Assembly (NCBI GenBank): GCA_023388675.1
Contig: JAEWFU010000465.1
Span: 1-28,103, forward strand
Origin: Pseudomonadota bacterium
GTDB taxonomy: Bacteria > Pseudomonadota > Alphaproteobacteria > Rhizobiales > Rhizobiaceae
DNA length: 28,103 bases
Reading direction: 5' to 3'
The notes beneath the pieces were generated by a model. That model saw nothing but the letters and a program-made list of their open reading frames with translations, searched no databases and was not told the origin of the DNA. Of the stretch, positions 7,461 to 16,155 are shown piece after piece. Each line of letters begins with the position of its first letter. The stretch's first letter is position 1. The position numbers were made by a program, and so were the translations under genes.

Positions 7461-8663
7461 TTACGACCTATTCTTGTTGTAGACGTCGAAGATCACGGCA
7501 GCGAGCAGCACTAGGCCCTTGATGACCTGCTGGTAGTCGATGCCGATGCCGAGGATCGACATTCCGTTGTTCATGACGCCCATGATGAAGGCGCCGATCA
7601 CCGCGCCCACGATGGTGCCGACGCCGCCCGACATCGACGCGCCGCCGATGAAGACGGCCGCGATCACGTCCAGCTCGAAGCCGAGACCGGCCTTGGGCGT
7701 CGCCGTATTGAGCCGCGCGGCAAAGACAAGGCCGGCAAGCGCGGCCAGCATCCCCATATTCGCGAAGGTCAGGAAAACCAGCCGTTCGGTGCGGATGCCC
7801 GACAGCTTCGCTGCCTTCTCGTTGCCGCCTGTGGCGTAGATGCGCCTGCCGACGGTGGTTCGGTTGGCGACGAAGGAGTAGACGGCGATCAGCAGCGCCA
7901 TCACGATGAAGACGTTTGGCAGGCCGCGGAACGAGGCCATCAGCCAGCTCATATAGGCAAGTGCGGCGAATATCAGCGCGTTCTTGATGGTGAATGCGGT
8001 CAGCGGCTCGCTTTCGATGCCGCGCTTCTGCTCCTGCCGGCGCGCGCGCAGCGCCAGATAGACCAGCAGGCAGGCAACGGCCACGCCGATCACCAGCGAG
8101 AACAGGTTGATGTCCGTACCGCCCAGAAAGTCCGGCACGAACCCCGAGGCGATGCGCTGGAAGGCTTGCGGAAACGGGCCGACCGACTGGCCGGCCAGCA
8201 GCCACAGCGTCAGGCCCTTGAAGACCAGCATGCCGGCCAGCGTCACGATGAAGGATGGTATCCGGTAATATGCGATCCAGAAGCCCTGCGCGGCACCGAT
8301 CGCAGCCCCCACGGCCAGGCACAGGATCGCCGCGACCACGAAATTCATGTTCCATTGCACGATCATCACGGCGGCGAGCGCGCCCACGAAGCCCAGCACC
8401 GAGCCGACCGACAGATCGATGTGGCCTGATACGATGACCAGCAACATCCCAACCGCCATGATGACGATGTAGCTGTTCTGGAGGATCAGATTGGTCAGGT
8501 TGACCGGTCGCAGCAGGATACCGCCGGTGGCGAACTGGAAGAACGCCATGATCGCCACGAGCGCGATCAGTATGCCGTATTCGCGCATGTGGCTACGAAG
8601 GAAGCCGGCGCGACCCTGCGGCTGCGCATGGGCCATCTCCTCGCGATTGGCTGCCTGGTCCAT
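7461..8663 (-). CDS. gguB: Multiple-monosaccharide ABC transporter permease GguB (MmsB)
   Basis: A CUT2-type permease of about 400 residues, with hydrophobic helices throughout and the CUT2 signature VSGHIDLSVGSVLGF (about residues 78-92) and GGASMSGGVGTIVGA near the C-terminus. The long central cytoplasmic insert (LRARRQEQKRGIESEPL) is typical of the MmsB/XylH-like branch and explains the length over 320-residue CUT2 permeases. It forms the membrane channel used by ChvE and GguA for L-arabinose, D-galactose, D-glucose, D-xylose and L-fucose in related bacteria. ATG 8663 is preferred: it lies 4 nt after the gguA stop and has AGGTGG 8 nt upstream. A GTG at 8675 would add four residues and overlap gguA. 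Confidence 0.93.
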   Translation of the reverse strand: MDQAANREEMAHAQPQGRAGFLRSHMREYGILIALVAIMAFFQFATGGILLRPVNLTNLILQNSYIVIMAVGMLLVIVSGHIDLSVGSVLGFVGALAAVMIVQWNMNFVVAAILCLAVGAAIGAAQGFWIAYYRIPSFIVTLAGMLVFKGLTLWLLAGQSVGPFPQAFQRIASGFVPDFLGGTDINLFSLVIGVAVACLLVYLALRARRQEQKRGIESEPLTAFTIKNALIFAALAYMSWLMASFRGLPNVFIVMALLIAVYSFVANRTTVGRRIYATGGNEKAAKLSGIRTERLVFLTFANMGMLAALAGLVFAARLNTATPKAGLGFELDVIAAVFIGGASMSGGVGTIVGAVIGAFIMGVMNNGMSILGIGIDYQQVIKGLVLLAAVIFDVYNKNRS

Positions 8664-8667
8664 GGTT

Positions 8668-10197
8668 CTATCCACCTGACTTGACGATCAAGGACATGAT
8701 CTTTTCCTGGGTCGCTTCGTTTGAAGGCAATTCCCCCACGAAGCGGCCCTTGCTCATGACGTAGAGGCGGTCGGTGATGCCGAGCAGCTCGGGCATTTCC
8801 GAGGAGATGACGATGATCGACTTTCCGCTCGCCGCCAGGTCGCGGATGATGGTGTAGATCTCGAACTTGGCACCGACATCGATGCCCCGCGTCGGCTCGT
8901 CGAGGATCAGGATATCGGAATCGGCGAACAACCATTTGGCCAGAACGACCTTCTGCTGGTTGCCGCCGGAAAGATTGACCGTCTGCTGTTCGATCGACGG
9001 GCTCTTGATGTTGATGCGCCTGCGGTAGTCCTCCGCGACTTCGCCCTCGCGATGCTTGTCGACGACGCCGTTGACAGCGATGGCGCCGAGGTTGGCGAGC
9101 GGCACGTTGCGGCGGATGGTCTGGTCCAGGACGAGACCGTAGCTCTTGCGATCCTCGGTGACATAGGCCAGGCCGGCGGCGATAGCGCGGGGAACGGTGG
9201 AAAGGTCCGCCTTGCGCCCGTGGATAAGCGCCTCGCCGACAATGCCGCTGCCATATGACTGGCCGAACAGGCTCATCGCGAGTTCGGTGCGGCCTGCGCC
9301 CATGAGGCCGGCGATGCCCAGCACCTCGCCCTTGCGGAGCACCAGCGAAACATCGTCCACCATCTTGCGGCTGCGGTCGATCGGGTGGTGCACACTCCAC
9401 CCGCGCACCTCCATGACCGTCTCGCCGATCCGCGGGTCTCGCGGGGGATACCGGTCGGAAAGAGGACGGCCCACCATGTCACGGATGACGCGGTCCTCCG
9501 GCACGGGGCCGGCCGCACAGTCATGCGTCGAGACGGCCATCCCGTCACGCAGGACGGTGATGGAATCGGCGACCTTCGATACCTCGTTCAGCTTGTGCGA
9601 AATCAGGATCGAGGAAATGCCGCGCTCACGGAACTGTTTCAGCAGCGCCAGAAGCGCGTCGCTGTCCTTCTCGTTGAGCGACGACGTCGGCTCATCGAGA
9701 ATGAGCAGGCGCACTTCCTTCGACAGGGCCTTGGCGATCTCGACAAGCTGCTGCTTGCCGAGGCCGAGATGCATCACCTTCGTCTCCGGTTTTTCCTGCA
9801 GGCCGACGCGGGCCAGCAGCTCGCCCGCGCGCCGGTTGGTCTCGCGCCAGTCGATCACCCCGGCGCGCGCGCATTCGTTACCGAGAAAGATGTTCTCGGC
9901 AATGGAAAGCAGCGGCACCAGCGCCAGTTCCTGATGGATGATGATGATGCCGTCGCGCTCGCTTCCAGCAATGCCCGAGAAGCGCTTGACCTCGCCGTCA
10001 TAAACGATGTCGCCTTCATACTCACCGTGCGGATAGACGCCTGAAAGCACCTTCATCAGCGTCGATTTGCCGGCGCCGTTTTCGCCGACGAGCGCGTGGA
10101 TCTCCCCGCGGCGGACCTTGAAGCTCACATCATCGAGTGCCTTCACGCCGGGAAAGGCCTTCGTGATGTTGCGCATTTCCAGAATAGTGTCGCTCAT
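8668..10197 (-). CDS. gguA: Multiple-monosaccharide ABC transporter ATPase GguA (MmsA)
   Basis: A 509-residue sugar ATPase with two fused nucleotide-binding domains (CUT2 architecture). Domain 1 has Walker [10 protein letters not shown] (residues 38-46) and Walker [16 protein letters not shown]. Domain 2 has the usual degenerate P-loop GLMGAGRTE, the ABC signature LSGGNQQKV and Walker [17 protein letters not shown]. The start is ATG 10197 ([10 protein letters not shown]), which matches family N-termini; an upstream in-frame ATG at 10242 would add 15 residues and run into the hairpin after chvE, so it is rejected. It energises the GguB channel from the cytoplasmic side. It is 79 nt downstream of chvE and lies next to gguB with 4 nt between them. 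Confidence 0.94.
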   Translation of the reverse strand: MSDTILEMRNITKAFPGVKALDDVSFKVRRGEIHALVGENGAGKSTLMKVLSGVYPHGEYEGDIVYDGEVKRFSGIAGSERDGIIIIHQELALVPLLSIAENIFLGNECARAGVIDWRETNRRAGELLARVGLQEKPETKVMHLGLGKQQLVEIAKALSKEVRLLILDEPTSSLNEKDSDALLALLKQFRERGISSILISHKLNEVSKVADSITVLRDGMAVSTHDCAAGPVPEDRVIRDMVGRPLSDRYPPRDPRIGETVMEVRGWSVHHPIDRSRKMVDDVSLVLRKGEVLGIAGLMGAGRTELAMSLFGQSYGSGIVGEALIHGRKADLSTVPRAIAAGLAYVTEDRKSYGLVLDQTIRRNVPLANLGAIAVNGVVDKHREGEVAEDYRRRINIKSPSIEQQTVNLSGGNQQKVVLAKWLFADSDILILDEPTRGIDVGAKFEIYTIIRDLAASGKSIIVISSEMPELLGITDRLYVMSKGRFVGELPSNEATQEKIMSLIVKSGG

Positions 10198-10225
10198 CGC
10201 GTATGCCGCATCATCGCCGCGCCGC

Positions 10226-10257
10226 AGGATCGGGCCCGGCACTGCGGACCCGATCCT
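10226..10257 (-). promoter_or_regulatory. Intercistronic hairpin between chvE and gguA
   Basis: AGGATCGGG (10226-10234) and CCCGATCCT (10249-10257) form a perfect 9-bp stem, with a further CCG/CGG pairing inside the 14-nt loop. No T-run follows, so it is not a classical terminator. Its place between a binding-protein gene and its ATPase gene suggests a structure that stabilises the upstream mRNA or limits read-through, raising ChvE relative to GguAB. The structure is visible in the sequence; the function is inferred. Confidence 0.7.
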
Positions 10258-10276
10258 CGATGCGATTGCCCTTGGC

Positions 10277-11347
10277 TCAGTCCTCGATCTGCGAGGCCTC
10301 GTAATAGCCGCTGTCGACCAGCACCTCGCGCCAGTTGGCTTCGGTCACCGGCAGAGGCTCGAGCAGGTAGGACGGCACCACCTTGACCCCGTTGTCGTAG
10401 GTTTCGGTGTCGTTTATCTCGGGCTCGCCATCGTTGAGAACCGCCTCGACCATGCCGACCGTGACGCGGGCAAGCTCGCGTGTGTCCTTGAAGATGGTCG
10501 AATACTGGTCGCCCCGCAGGATCGCCTTGACCGACGGAACCTCGGCGTCCTGCCCGGTGACGATCGGCATCTTCATGTCGCCGGTGCCGTAGCCGACGCC
10601 GCGCAGCGAGGAGATGATGCCGATGGACAGGCCGTCATAGGGCGAAAGCACGCCATGCACACGGTCGTCCGTGTAATTGGCGGAGAGCAGGTTATCCATC
10701 CGCGCCTGCGCCACGGACCCGTCCCAGCGCAGCGTGCCGACGGTCTGCATCCCGCTCTGCTCGGACTTGATGACGATATCGCCCGCATCGATCATCGGCT
10801 GAAGCACCGACATCGCGCCGTCATAGAAGAAGTAGGCATTGTTGTCGTCCGGCGAACCGCCGAACAGCTCCACGTTCCAGGGCTTCACGTCGGCAAAGCG
10901 CTCCTTCAGCCCCTCGACCAGTGTGTTGGCCTGCTGCACGCCCACCTTGAAGTTGTCGAAGGTGGCGTAATAGTCGACGTGCTCGCTGTCGCGGATAAGG
11001 CGATCGTAAGCGATGACGCTGATGCCGGCCGCATCGGCGTTGGCAAGCGCGTTGGACAACGTCGTGCCGTCAATGGCCGCGATGACCAGCACGTTGACGC
11101 CCTTGGTGATCATGTTCTCGATCTGGGCAAGCTGGTTGGGAATGTCGTCCTCGGCGTATTGAAGGTCGGTCTCATAGCCGGCCTCCTTGAATTGCTCGAC
11201 CATGGAGTTTCCGTCGGAAATCCAGCGTGCGGACGATTGCGTCGGCATGGCGATGCCGACGAAACCCTTGTCCTGGGCAAGTGCGGGCGCGCTTATCAAG
11301 CTCGCAGACAGAGCCGTGACCGCCAGGGCGGCCTTCAAGAAATGCAT
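10277..11347 (-). CDS. chvE: Sugar-binding protein ChvE (multiple monosaccharide-binding, periplasmic)
   Basis: A 356-residue periplasmic binding protein starting at ATG 11347 with [17 protein letters not shown], a clear Sec signal peptide cleaved after SAPALA (about residue 24). GGGAGGA sits about 6 nt upstream, so the longer in-frame start at 11425 is rejected. The mature protein carries [33 protein letters not shown] and [15 protein letters not shown], hallmarks of the ChvE/MmsE branch. ChvE delivers L-arabinose, D-galactose, D-glucose, D-xylose and similar aldoses to GguAB; in Agrobacterium it also acts as the sugar sensor for VirA in virulence induction. Whether a VirA partner exists here cannot be told. 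It is the first gene of the operon and is transcribed divergently from the LysR regulator, its likely activator or repressor. Confidence 0.94.
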   Translation of the reverse strand: MHFLKAALAVTALSASLISAPALAQDKGFVGIAMPTQSSARWISDGNSMVEQFKEAGYETDLQYAEDDIPNQLAQIENMITKGVNVLVIAAIDGTTLSNALANADAAGISVIAYDRLIRDSEHVDYYATFDNFKVGVQQANTLVEGLKERFADVKPWNVELFGGSPDDNNAYFFYDGAMSVLQPMIDAGDIVIKSEQSGMQTVGTLRWDGSVAQARMDNLLSANYTDDRVHGVLSPYDGLSIGIISSLRGVGYGTGDMKMPIVTGQDAEVPSVKAILRGDQYSTIFKDTRELARVTVGMVEAVLNDGEPEINDTETYDNGVKVVPSYLLEPLPVTEANWREVLVDSGYYEASQIED

Positions 11348-11519
11348 GGTGAATCCTCCCGATTCAGATGATGCCAGCTCCGCCGACTTTCCGCCGGCCG
11401 CAGCTTTTCCTCCCGATCGTTTCATCGGCTTACAAGCGATAGGGTTCTGTTGATATAACCGTCAAATTCAGATCGATCGCTTTGATATGCTTGAATCGGT
11501 ATATCCAGGGAGGGTGACG
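11348..11519. promoter_or_regulatory. Divergent promoter/operator region chvE-gbpR
   Basis: A 172-nt region between the divergent starts of chvE and the LysR gene. The AT-richest part (about 11440-11505) contains an imperfect inverted repeat, GATATAACCG (11452-11461) facing CGGTATATC (11497-11505), with one base missing in the second arm. It also has a repeated TTGATAT (11450-11456 and 11482-11488) and a GATCGATC palindrome (11471-11478). LysR-type regulators usually bind here, so this is the best candidate site for GbpR-type control of both genes. AGGGAGG just before ATG 11520 fixes the regulator start, leaving these repeats non-coding. The binding site itself is inferred. Confidence 0.5.
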
Positions 11520-12512
11520 ATGGATTGGCGCCGAACGCCGGCACGTGACGCGACGAGCCCGGACAGGCTCGTGCGGCGAGGACTGAAATTCAACCACCTG
11601 CGTCTCGTCGCCAAGCTCGGGGAGACCAACCAGGTCAGCGCGGCGGCCGGCCAGCTTGCTCTGTCGCAGCCGGCGGCGTCCCGCCTGCTCGCCGAATTGG
11701 AGCAGATCGTCGAGGCCCCGCTCTACCAGCGGCACGCGCGCGGCATCGTACTGACGCAGGCGGGTCTGGCGCTGGTGCAGTGGGCGCGCAAGGTGCTGGA
11801 CGATCTCGACCACGCCGACCGCGAGATCGGCGAGATGGCCTCCGGGGTTCGCGGCACGGTGTCCATCGGTTCGGTCACGGGCCCGGCACTCGAGCTGGTC
11901 CTTCCCGTGCTGCGGCAGGCACGCGTCACCCACCCGGGCATTACCATCGACGTCTCCGTCGACACCAGCGACAAGCTGGCCGAGCTTCTTCTTGCCCGAA
12001 AGCTCGACTTCTATGTCGGGCGCATCCCCCAGGAGCTCGACCACAGCCACTTCTCGGCCGAGCCGATCGGTCCCGAACCGGTCAGCCTAGTCGTGCGCGA
12101 CGGCCATCCGCTGATGCGTCCCGGCCGCGCTTCGATCGAGGCCTGCATCGCCTATGACTGGGTGCTGCAACCGGTCGGCAGCCTGCTGCGTCACGCGGTC
12201 GAGACGTATCTGCTCGAACGCCGGCTGCAATTGCCGGAACGCATCGTCAGCACATCCTCAACGCTGATGACGCTGGCCATCATATCGCAATCCAATGCCA
12301 TCGCACCGCTCGCCCGCGCAGCCATCGATTTCTTTGCCGGGCCCGAGGGGCTGGGCGCCAAGCTCTGCGCGCTGCCCGTCGCGGAGGAGCTCGCCGTGTC
12401 GTCCTATTCGGTGCTGCGATCGTCGAACAAGCCCCTCTCACCGGCCTCCGACACGCTGTGGTCTTTCATCTGCGAGCGCGCACGCCGGCTTCGCTCGGCC
12501 AGCGACGCCTGA
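11520..12512 (+). CDS. gbpR: LysR-family regulator of the chvE operon (GbpR-type)
   Basis: A 330-residue LysR-type regulator. The N-terminal winged HTH covers about residues 22-80, with LKFNHLRLVAKLGETN, SQPAASRLLAELE and GIVLTQAGLAL. The rest is a periplasmic-binding-protein-like effector domain beginning around SIGSVTGPALELVLPVL. ATG 11520 is chosen because AGGGAGG lies about 5 nt upstream; the earlier in-frame ATG (11487) lies within the operator region. Orientation and position, divergent from chvE, match GbpR (galactose-binding protein regulator) in Agrobacterium, which controls chvE in response to sugars such as L-arabinose, D-galactose and D-fucose. The role is inferred from family and synteny. 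Confidence 0.88.
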   Translation: MDWRRTPARDATSPDRLVRRGLKFNHLRLVAKLGETNQVSAAAGQLALSQPAASRLLAELEQIVEAPLYQRHARGIVLTQAGLALVQWARKVLDDLDHADREIGEMASGVRGTVSIGSVTGPALELVLPVLRQARVTHPGITIDVSVDTSDKLAELLLARKLDFYVGRIPQELDHSHFSAEPIGPEPVSLVVRDGHPLMRPGRASIEACIAYDWVLQPVGSLLRHAVETYLLERRLQLPERIVSTSSTLMTLAIISQSNAIAPLARAAIDFFAGPEGLGAKLCALPVAEELAVSSYSVLRSSNKPLSPASDTLWSFICERARRLRSASDA

Positions 12513-12528
12513 GAGGAATCGTGTTTAC

Positions 12529-12551
12529 AAAAGTAATATAATATGATTTTT
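12529..12551. promoter_or_regulatory. AT-rich quasi-palindrome upstream of ytfQ, candidate promoter/operator
   Basis: A 23-nt stretch starting AAAAG and ending TTTTT, about 17 of 23 positions symmetric, lies in the 83-nt gap between the LysR gene and ytfQ. It includes TATAAT (12537-12542), a good -10 match, although no -35 element sits at ideal spacing. It is strikingly AT-rich in otherwise GC-rich DNA, and is the most likely promoter/operator for the ytf operon. The GntR-family gene at the operon end is a candidate ligand. Confidence 0.4.
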
Positions 12552-12595
12552 CTGGATCGTGGGCTTCAAACAGCCCCATCTTGTGGAGGAGACAC

Positions 12596-13552
12596 ATGAT
12601 CCGGAAATTGACTCTCGGCGCGAGCCTGCTCGCGTCCGCATGCCTGATGTCGTCTGCGGCGCTTGCCCAGACGGTCGGCTTCTCGCAGATCGGTTCGGAA
12701 TCGGGCTGGCGCGCTGCGGAAACGACATTGACGCGCATGGAAGCGGAAGAGCGCGGCATCGACCTGAAATTCGCCGACGCCCAGCAGAAGCAGGAGAACC
12801 AGATCAGGGCCGTTCGGTCCTTCATTGCCCAGGGCGTCGACGCGATCTTACTGGCGCCGGTCGTGGCAACGGGCTGGGACGACGTGCTGGAGGAAGCCAA
12901 GGAGGCCGAGATACCCGTGGTGCTGCTCGACCGCATGGTCGATTCCAGCAAGGATCTCTACCTCACTGCCGTCGGCTCGGACCTCGTCCATGAAGGCAGG
13001 GTCGCGGGCGAATGGCTCGTTGGCGAGGTCGGCGATGCCGACTGCAACGTCGTCGAGCTTCAGGGCACAACCGGCTCGTCCCCCGCCATCGATCGCAAGA
13101 AGGGCTTCGAGGAAGGCATCGCCGGCCACGACAACATCAAGATCGTGCGCAGCCAGACCGGCGATTTCACCCGCGCCAAGGGCAAGGAGGTCATGGAGAG
13201 CTTCCTCAAGGCCGAGGCCCAGGGGTCGATCTGCGCGCTCTACGCGCACAATGACGACATGGCCGTCGGCGCGATCCAGGCCATCAAGGAAGCGGGCCTG
13301 AAGCCGGGCGAAGACATCAAGGTCGTGTCCATCGACGCTGTGCCCGATATCTTCCAGGCGATGGCGGCCGGTGAGGCCAACGCCACGGTGGAACTGACGC
13401 CCAACATGGCCGGCCCCGCGTTCGACGCGCTGGCTGCCTTCTGGAACGACGGCACCGTGCCGCCGGATTTCATCCAGACCGAGTCGAAGCTCTACACGCA
13501 GGCCGACGACCCGCAGGCGATCTACGAGCAGAAGAAAGATCTCGGCTACTGA
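12596..13552 (+). CDS. ytfQ: Galactofuranose-type ABC transporter substrate-binding protein YtfQ
   Basis: A 318-residue periplasmic sugar-binding protein (Peripla_BP_4 type). The start MIRKLTLGASLL has GGAGGA 5 nt upstream (12585-12590); the signal peptide is about residues 1-24, cleaved after SAALA. The mature protein opens with QTVGFSQIGSESGWR, a hallmark of the YtfQ branch, followed by FADAQQKQENQIRAVRSFIA and ILLAPVVATGWDDVL. In E. coli YtfQ binds galactofuranose. It is the first gene of a four-gene transporter on +, separated from ytfR by 72 nt containing a hairpin. The family is secure; the sugar in this organism may differ. Confidence 0.9.
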   Translation: MIRKLTLGASLLASACLMSSAALAQTVGFSQIGSESGWRAAETTLTRMEAEERGIDLKFADAQQKQENQIRAVRSFIAQGVDAILLAPVVATGWDDVLEEAKEAEIPVVLLDRMVDSSKDLYLTAVGSDLVHEGRVAGEWLVGEVGDADCNVVELQGTTGSSPAIDRKKGFEEGIAGHDNIKIVRSQTGDFTRAKGKEVMESFLKAEAQGSICALYAHNDDMAVGAIQAIKEAGLKPGEDIKVVSIDAVPDIFQAMAAGEANATVELTPNMAGPAFDALAAFWNDGTVPPDFIQTESKLYTQADDPQAIYEQKKDLGY

Positions 13553-13567
13553 GCCCGCCACAACCAG

Positions 13568-13591
13568 GGCCGGCGGCATCCGCTGCCGGCC
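13568..13591 (+). promoter_or_regulatory. Intercistronic hairpin between ytfQ and ytfR
   Basis: GGCCGGC (13568-13574) pairs perfectly with GCCGGCC (13585-13591) around a 10-nt loop in which further G-C/G-T pairs are possible. No T-run follows. It starts 15 nt after the ytfQ stop, so mRNA stabilisation of ytfQ or partial attenuation before ytfR is the likely role. Confidence 0.65.
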
Positions 13592-13624
13592 TGACTTGTC
13601 GGCGTTGTCCCGCTGAGATGATCC

Positions 13625-15169
13625 ATGCCTGAGCCGACGCACGGCCCCGAGCCGCTTCTGTACGCCTCTGCCCTGTCGAAGAGCTTTCCCGGCACCAAAG
13701 CGCTGGAGCGGGTCGACTTCTCGCTTCGCCGTGGCGAGATCCACGCGCTCCTGGGTGAAAACGGAGCCGGCAAGTCCACGCTGATCAAGTGCCTGACCGG
13801 CGCCTATCTGCGCGACGGCGGCGACGTCAGGCTCGAAGGGCGCTCCATCCATCCGCGCAACACGCTGGACGCCCAGCGCCTCGGTATCGGCACGGTCTAC
13901 CAGGAGGTCAATCTCCTGCCGAACCTGTCCGTTGCCGAAAACCTCTTTCTTGGCCACGAGCCGCGCAGGTTCGGTTTCGTGCAATCGGCACGGCGAAACC
14001 GGCAAGCGCAGGAGCTTCTGGCCGAATACGATCTCCACATAGACGTGACCCGCGTACTGGCCGGCTATTCCGTCGCCATCCAGCAGATCGTGGCGATCGC
14101 GCGTGCCGTCGACCTGTCGGGCAAGGTGCTGATCCTCGACGAGCCGACGGCGAGCCTCGACCAGCACGAGGTCGACGTGCTGTTTGCCACGATACGGCGC
14201 CTGAAGGAACGGGGACTGGGCATCGTCTTCATCTCCCATTTCCTCGATCAGGTCTTCCGCATCAGCGACCGGCTGACTGTCCTGCGCAACGGCCGGCTTA
14301 TAGGCTGCAGGGACACCGCTTCAGTCGACCGGGTCGAACTCGTCAACATGATGCTGGGTCGCGACCTGTCTGAGGAGACACGAAAGACCGGCAAGCCCCC
14401 CCTCGCGACATTGGACAGGCCTCGCATTGCCTTCTCGCATTTCGGCCGTCGCGGCCAGATCGAGCCTTTCGACCTGTCGCTGCATCGCGGCGAGGTCATC
14501 GGTATGGCTGGCCTGCTGGGTTCGGGCCGCACGGAGACGGCGGAAGTGATCTTCGGCGCAAAACCCGCCGACGCCGGCGAGGCCTTCAAGGACGGCGCAC
14601 TTATCCGCATCACCTCGACCCGCGCCGCGATCGCCGCGGGCTTCGGCTTCCTGCCGGAGGATCGCAAGTCCGACGGGATCATTGGCGAGCTCTCGGTGCG
14701 CGAGAACATCACGCTCGCGCTGCAGGCCCGGCTCGGCTGGTCGAGGCCGATCCCCTCGCACCGGCAGAAGGCGATGGCGGACGACTTCATCCGCCGTCTC
14801 GACATCCGCACGTCCGATGCCGAAAAGCCGGTCGGCCAGCTCTCGGGCGGCAACCAGCAGAAGGTGCTTCTTGCGCGTTGGCTTGCCACCAATCCCGATT
14901 TCCTCATTCTTGACGAACCCACCCGCGGTATCGATGTGGGCGCCCACGCGGAGATCATCCGGCTGATCGAGGAGTTGTGCGAAGCCGGCATGTCGCTTCT
15001 CGTGATTTCCTCGGAACTGGAAGAGCTCGTGATTTACAGCCACCGGGTGGTGGTCGTGCGCGACAGGGCCCATGTCGCCGAGCTGGTCGGCGACGAGATC
15101 ACGGCCGAACGCATCGTCGAGGCGATTGCCGGCGACCAGCCGGACCATGGCAAGGACGAGACGACATGA
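13625..15169 (+). CDS. ytfR: Galactofuranose-type ABC transporter ATPase YtfR
   Basis: A 514-residue protein with two fused ABC nucleotide-binding domains. Domain 1 has Walker [10 protein letters not shown] (about residues 44-52) and Walker B VLILDEPTASLDQHE. Domain 2 has the degenerate P-loop GLLGSGRTE, signature LSGGNQQKV and Walker [37 protein letters not shown] is typical of the YtfR branch. It powers YtfT and YjfF. Its stop overlaps the ytfT start (ATGA), indicating translational coupling. The ribosome-binding site at ATG 13625 is weak. Confidence 0.92.
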   Translation: MPEPTHGPEPLLYASALSKSFPGTKALERVDFSLRRGEIHALLGENGAGKSTLIKCLTGAYLRDGGDVRLEGRSIHPRNTLDAQRLGIGTVYQEVNLLPNLSVAENLFLGHEPRRFGFVQSARRNRQAQELLAEYDLHIDVTRVLAGYSVAIQQIVAIARAVDLSGKVLILDEPTASLDQHEVDVLFATIRRLKERGLGIVFISHFLDQVFRISDRLTVLRNGRLIGCRDTASVDRVELVNMMLGRDLSEETRKTGKPPLATLDRPRIAFSHFGRRGQIEPFDLSLHRGEVIGMAGLLGSGRTETAEVIFGAKPADAGEAFKDGALIRITSTRAAIAAGFGFLPEDRKSDGIIGELSVRENITLALQARLGWSRPIPSHRQKAMADDFIRRLDIRTSDAEKPVGQLSGGNQQKVLLARWLATNPDFLILDEPTRGIDVGAHAEIIRLIEELCEAGMSLLVISSELEELVIYSHRVVVVRDRAHVAELVGDEITAERIVEAIAGDQPDHGKDETT

Positions 15170-16155
15170 TGGCCCTTCCCCGCCGCCTTCTGCCGCAACT
15201 CGTCACCTTCGCGACGGTGCTGCTCCTCATTGCGGTCGTGTTTCCCGGCTTCTTCGACGTGTCTTTCGCCAATGGCCGCTTGTACGGCAGCCCGATCGAT
15301 ATCCTCAATCGCGGCGCGCCTGTCGCGTTGCTGGCCATCGGCATGACGCTGGTAATCGCCACGGGCGGCATCGACCTGTCGGTCGGAGCCGTGATGGCCA
15401 TCTGCGGCGCAGTGGCGGCATGGGCCGTCGACCAAGGCCATGGCCTGCCCTCCGCATTGGCCCTCAGCCTGTCGGCGGGGCTCGCCTGCGGCCTGTGGAA
15501 CGGCATGCTGGTTGCCGTGCTCAAGATACAGCCGATCGTGGCGACACTGATCCTGATGGTCGCGGGGCGCGGCATAGCCCAGCTCATCACCGAAGGCACG
15601 ATCCTCACCTTCAACCATCCGGGGCTGATCTTCCTCGGTTCCGGTACAGTGCTTGGGCTGCCCACCCCTGTGCTCATCTGGCTCGCGATGGGTCTGCTCG
15701 TGACGGCCATCGTCAGGCGCAGCGCGCTCGGCTTGCTGATCGAGGCGGTTGGTATCAATCAGCGTGCGAGCCGCCTTGCCGGGGTCAACGCCAAGGTGCT
15801 GATTGTCACGGTCTACATGACCTCGGGCCTCTGCGCCGCGATGGCGGGCATGATCGTGGCAGCTGACATTCGCGGCGCGGACGCCAACAATGCCGGCCTG
15901 TGGCTGGAACTCGACGCGATCCTTGCGGTCGTCATAGGCGGCACATCGCTGCTTGGAGGGCGGTTTTCGCTGATCGCATCGCTTATCGGCGCCATGATCA
16001 TCCAGTCGATCAACACCGGCATACTGCTCTCCGGCTTCCCGCCCGAGTTCAATCTCGTAATCAAGGCGGCGATCATACTGGCCATCCTCGTCGTGCAGTC
16101 GCCGGCGGCGCGCGTCGCCCTGATCTATCTGAAATCCTGGAGACGCGACGGATGA
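15166..16155 (+). CDS. ytfT: Galactofuranose-type ABC transporter permease YtfT
   Basis: A 329-residue CUT2 permease with about ten hydrophobic helices and the signature IATGGIDLSVGAVMAI (about residues 62-77) plus GGTSLLGGRFSLIASLIGA near the C-terminus. The start overlaps the ytfR stop as ATGA; a second ATG follows directly, giving MM at the N-terminus. The 3' end overlaps the yjfF start in the same way. One of two non-identical permease subunits of the transporter. Confidence 0.92.
   Translation: MMALPRRLLPQLVTFATVLLLIAVVFPGFFDVSFANGRLYGSPIDILNRGAPVALLAIGMTLVIATGGIDLSVGAVMAICGAVAAWAVDQGHGLPSALALSLSAGLACGLWNGMLVAVLKIQPIVATLILMVAGRGIAQLITEGTILTFNHPGLIFLGSGTVLGLPTPVLIWLAMGLLVTAIVRRSALGLLIEAVGINQRASRLAGVNAKVLIVTVYMTSGLCAAMAGMIVAADIRGADANNAGLWLELDAILAVVIGGTSLLGGRFSLIASLIGAMIIQSINTGILLSGFPPEFNLVIKAAIILAILVVQSPAARVALIYLKSWRRDG

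Noticed and set aside
6191-7522. 443-codon + strand open frame opposite gguC and the dehydratase 5' end
   Set aside because: Antisense to two strongly supported genes, His/Arg/Val-rich translation with no recognisable domain or ribosome site.
10067-11371. 434-codon + strand open frame opposite chvE
   Set aside because: It spans the chvE-gguA junction on the wrong strand and ends in the chvE leader; a codon-bias shadow.
12848-14239. 463-codon - strand open frame opposite ytfQ and ytfR
   Set aside because: Antisense to two secure transporter genes and crosses their intercistronic hairpin; no domain recognised.
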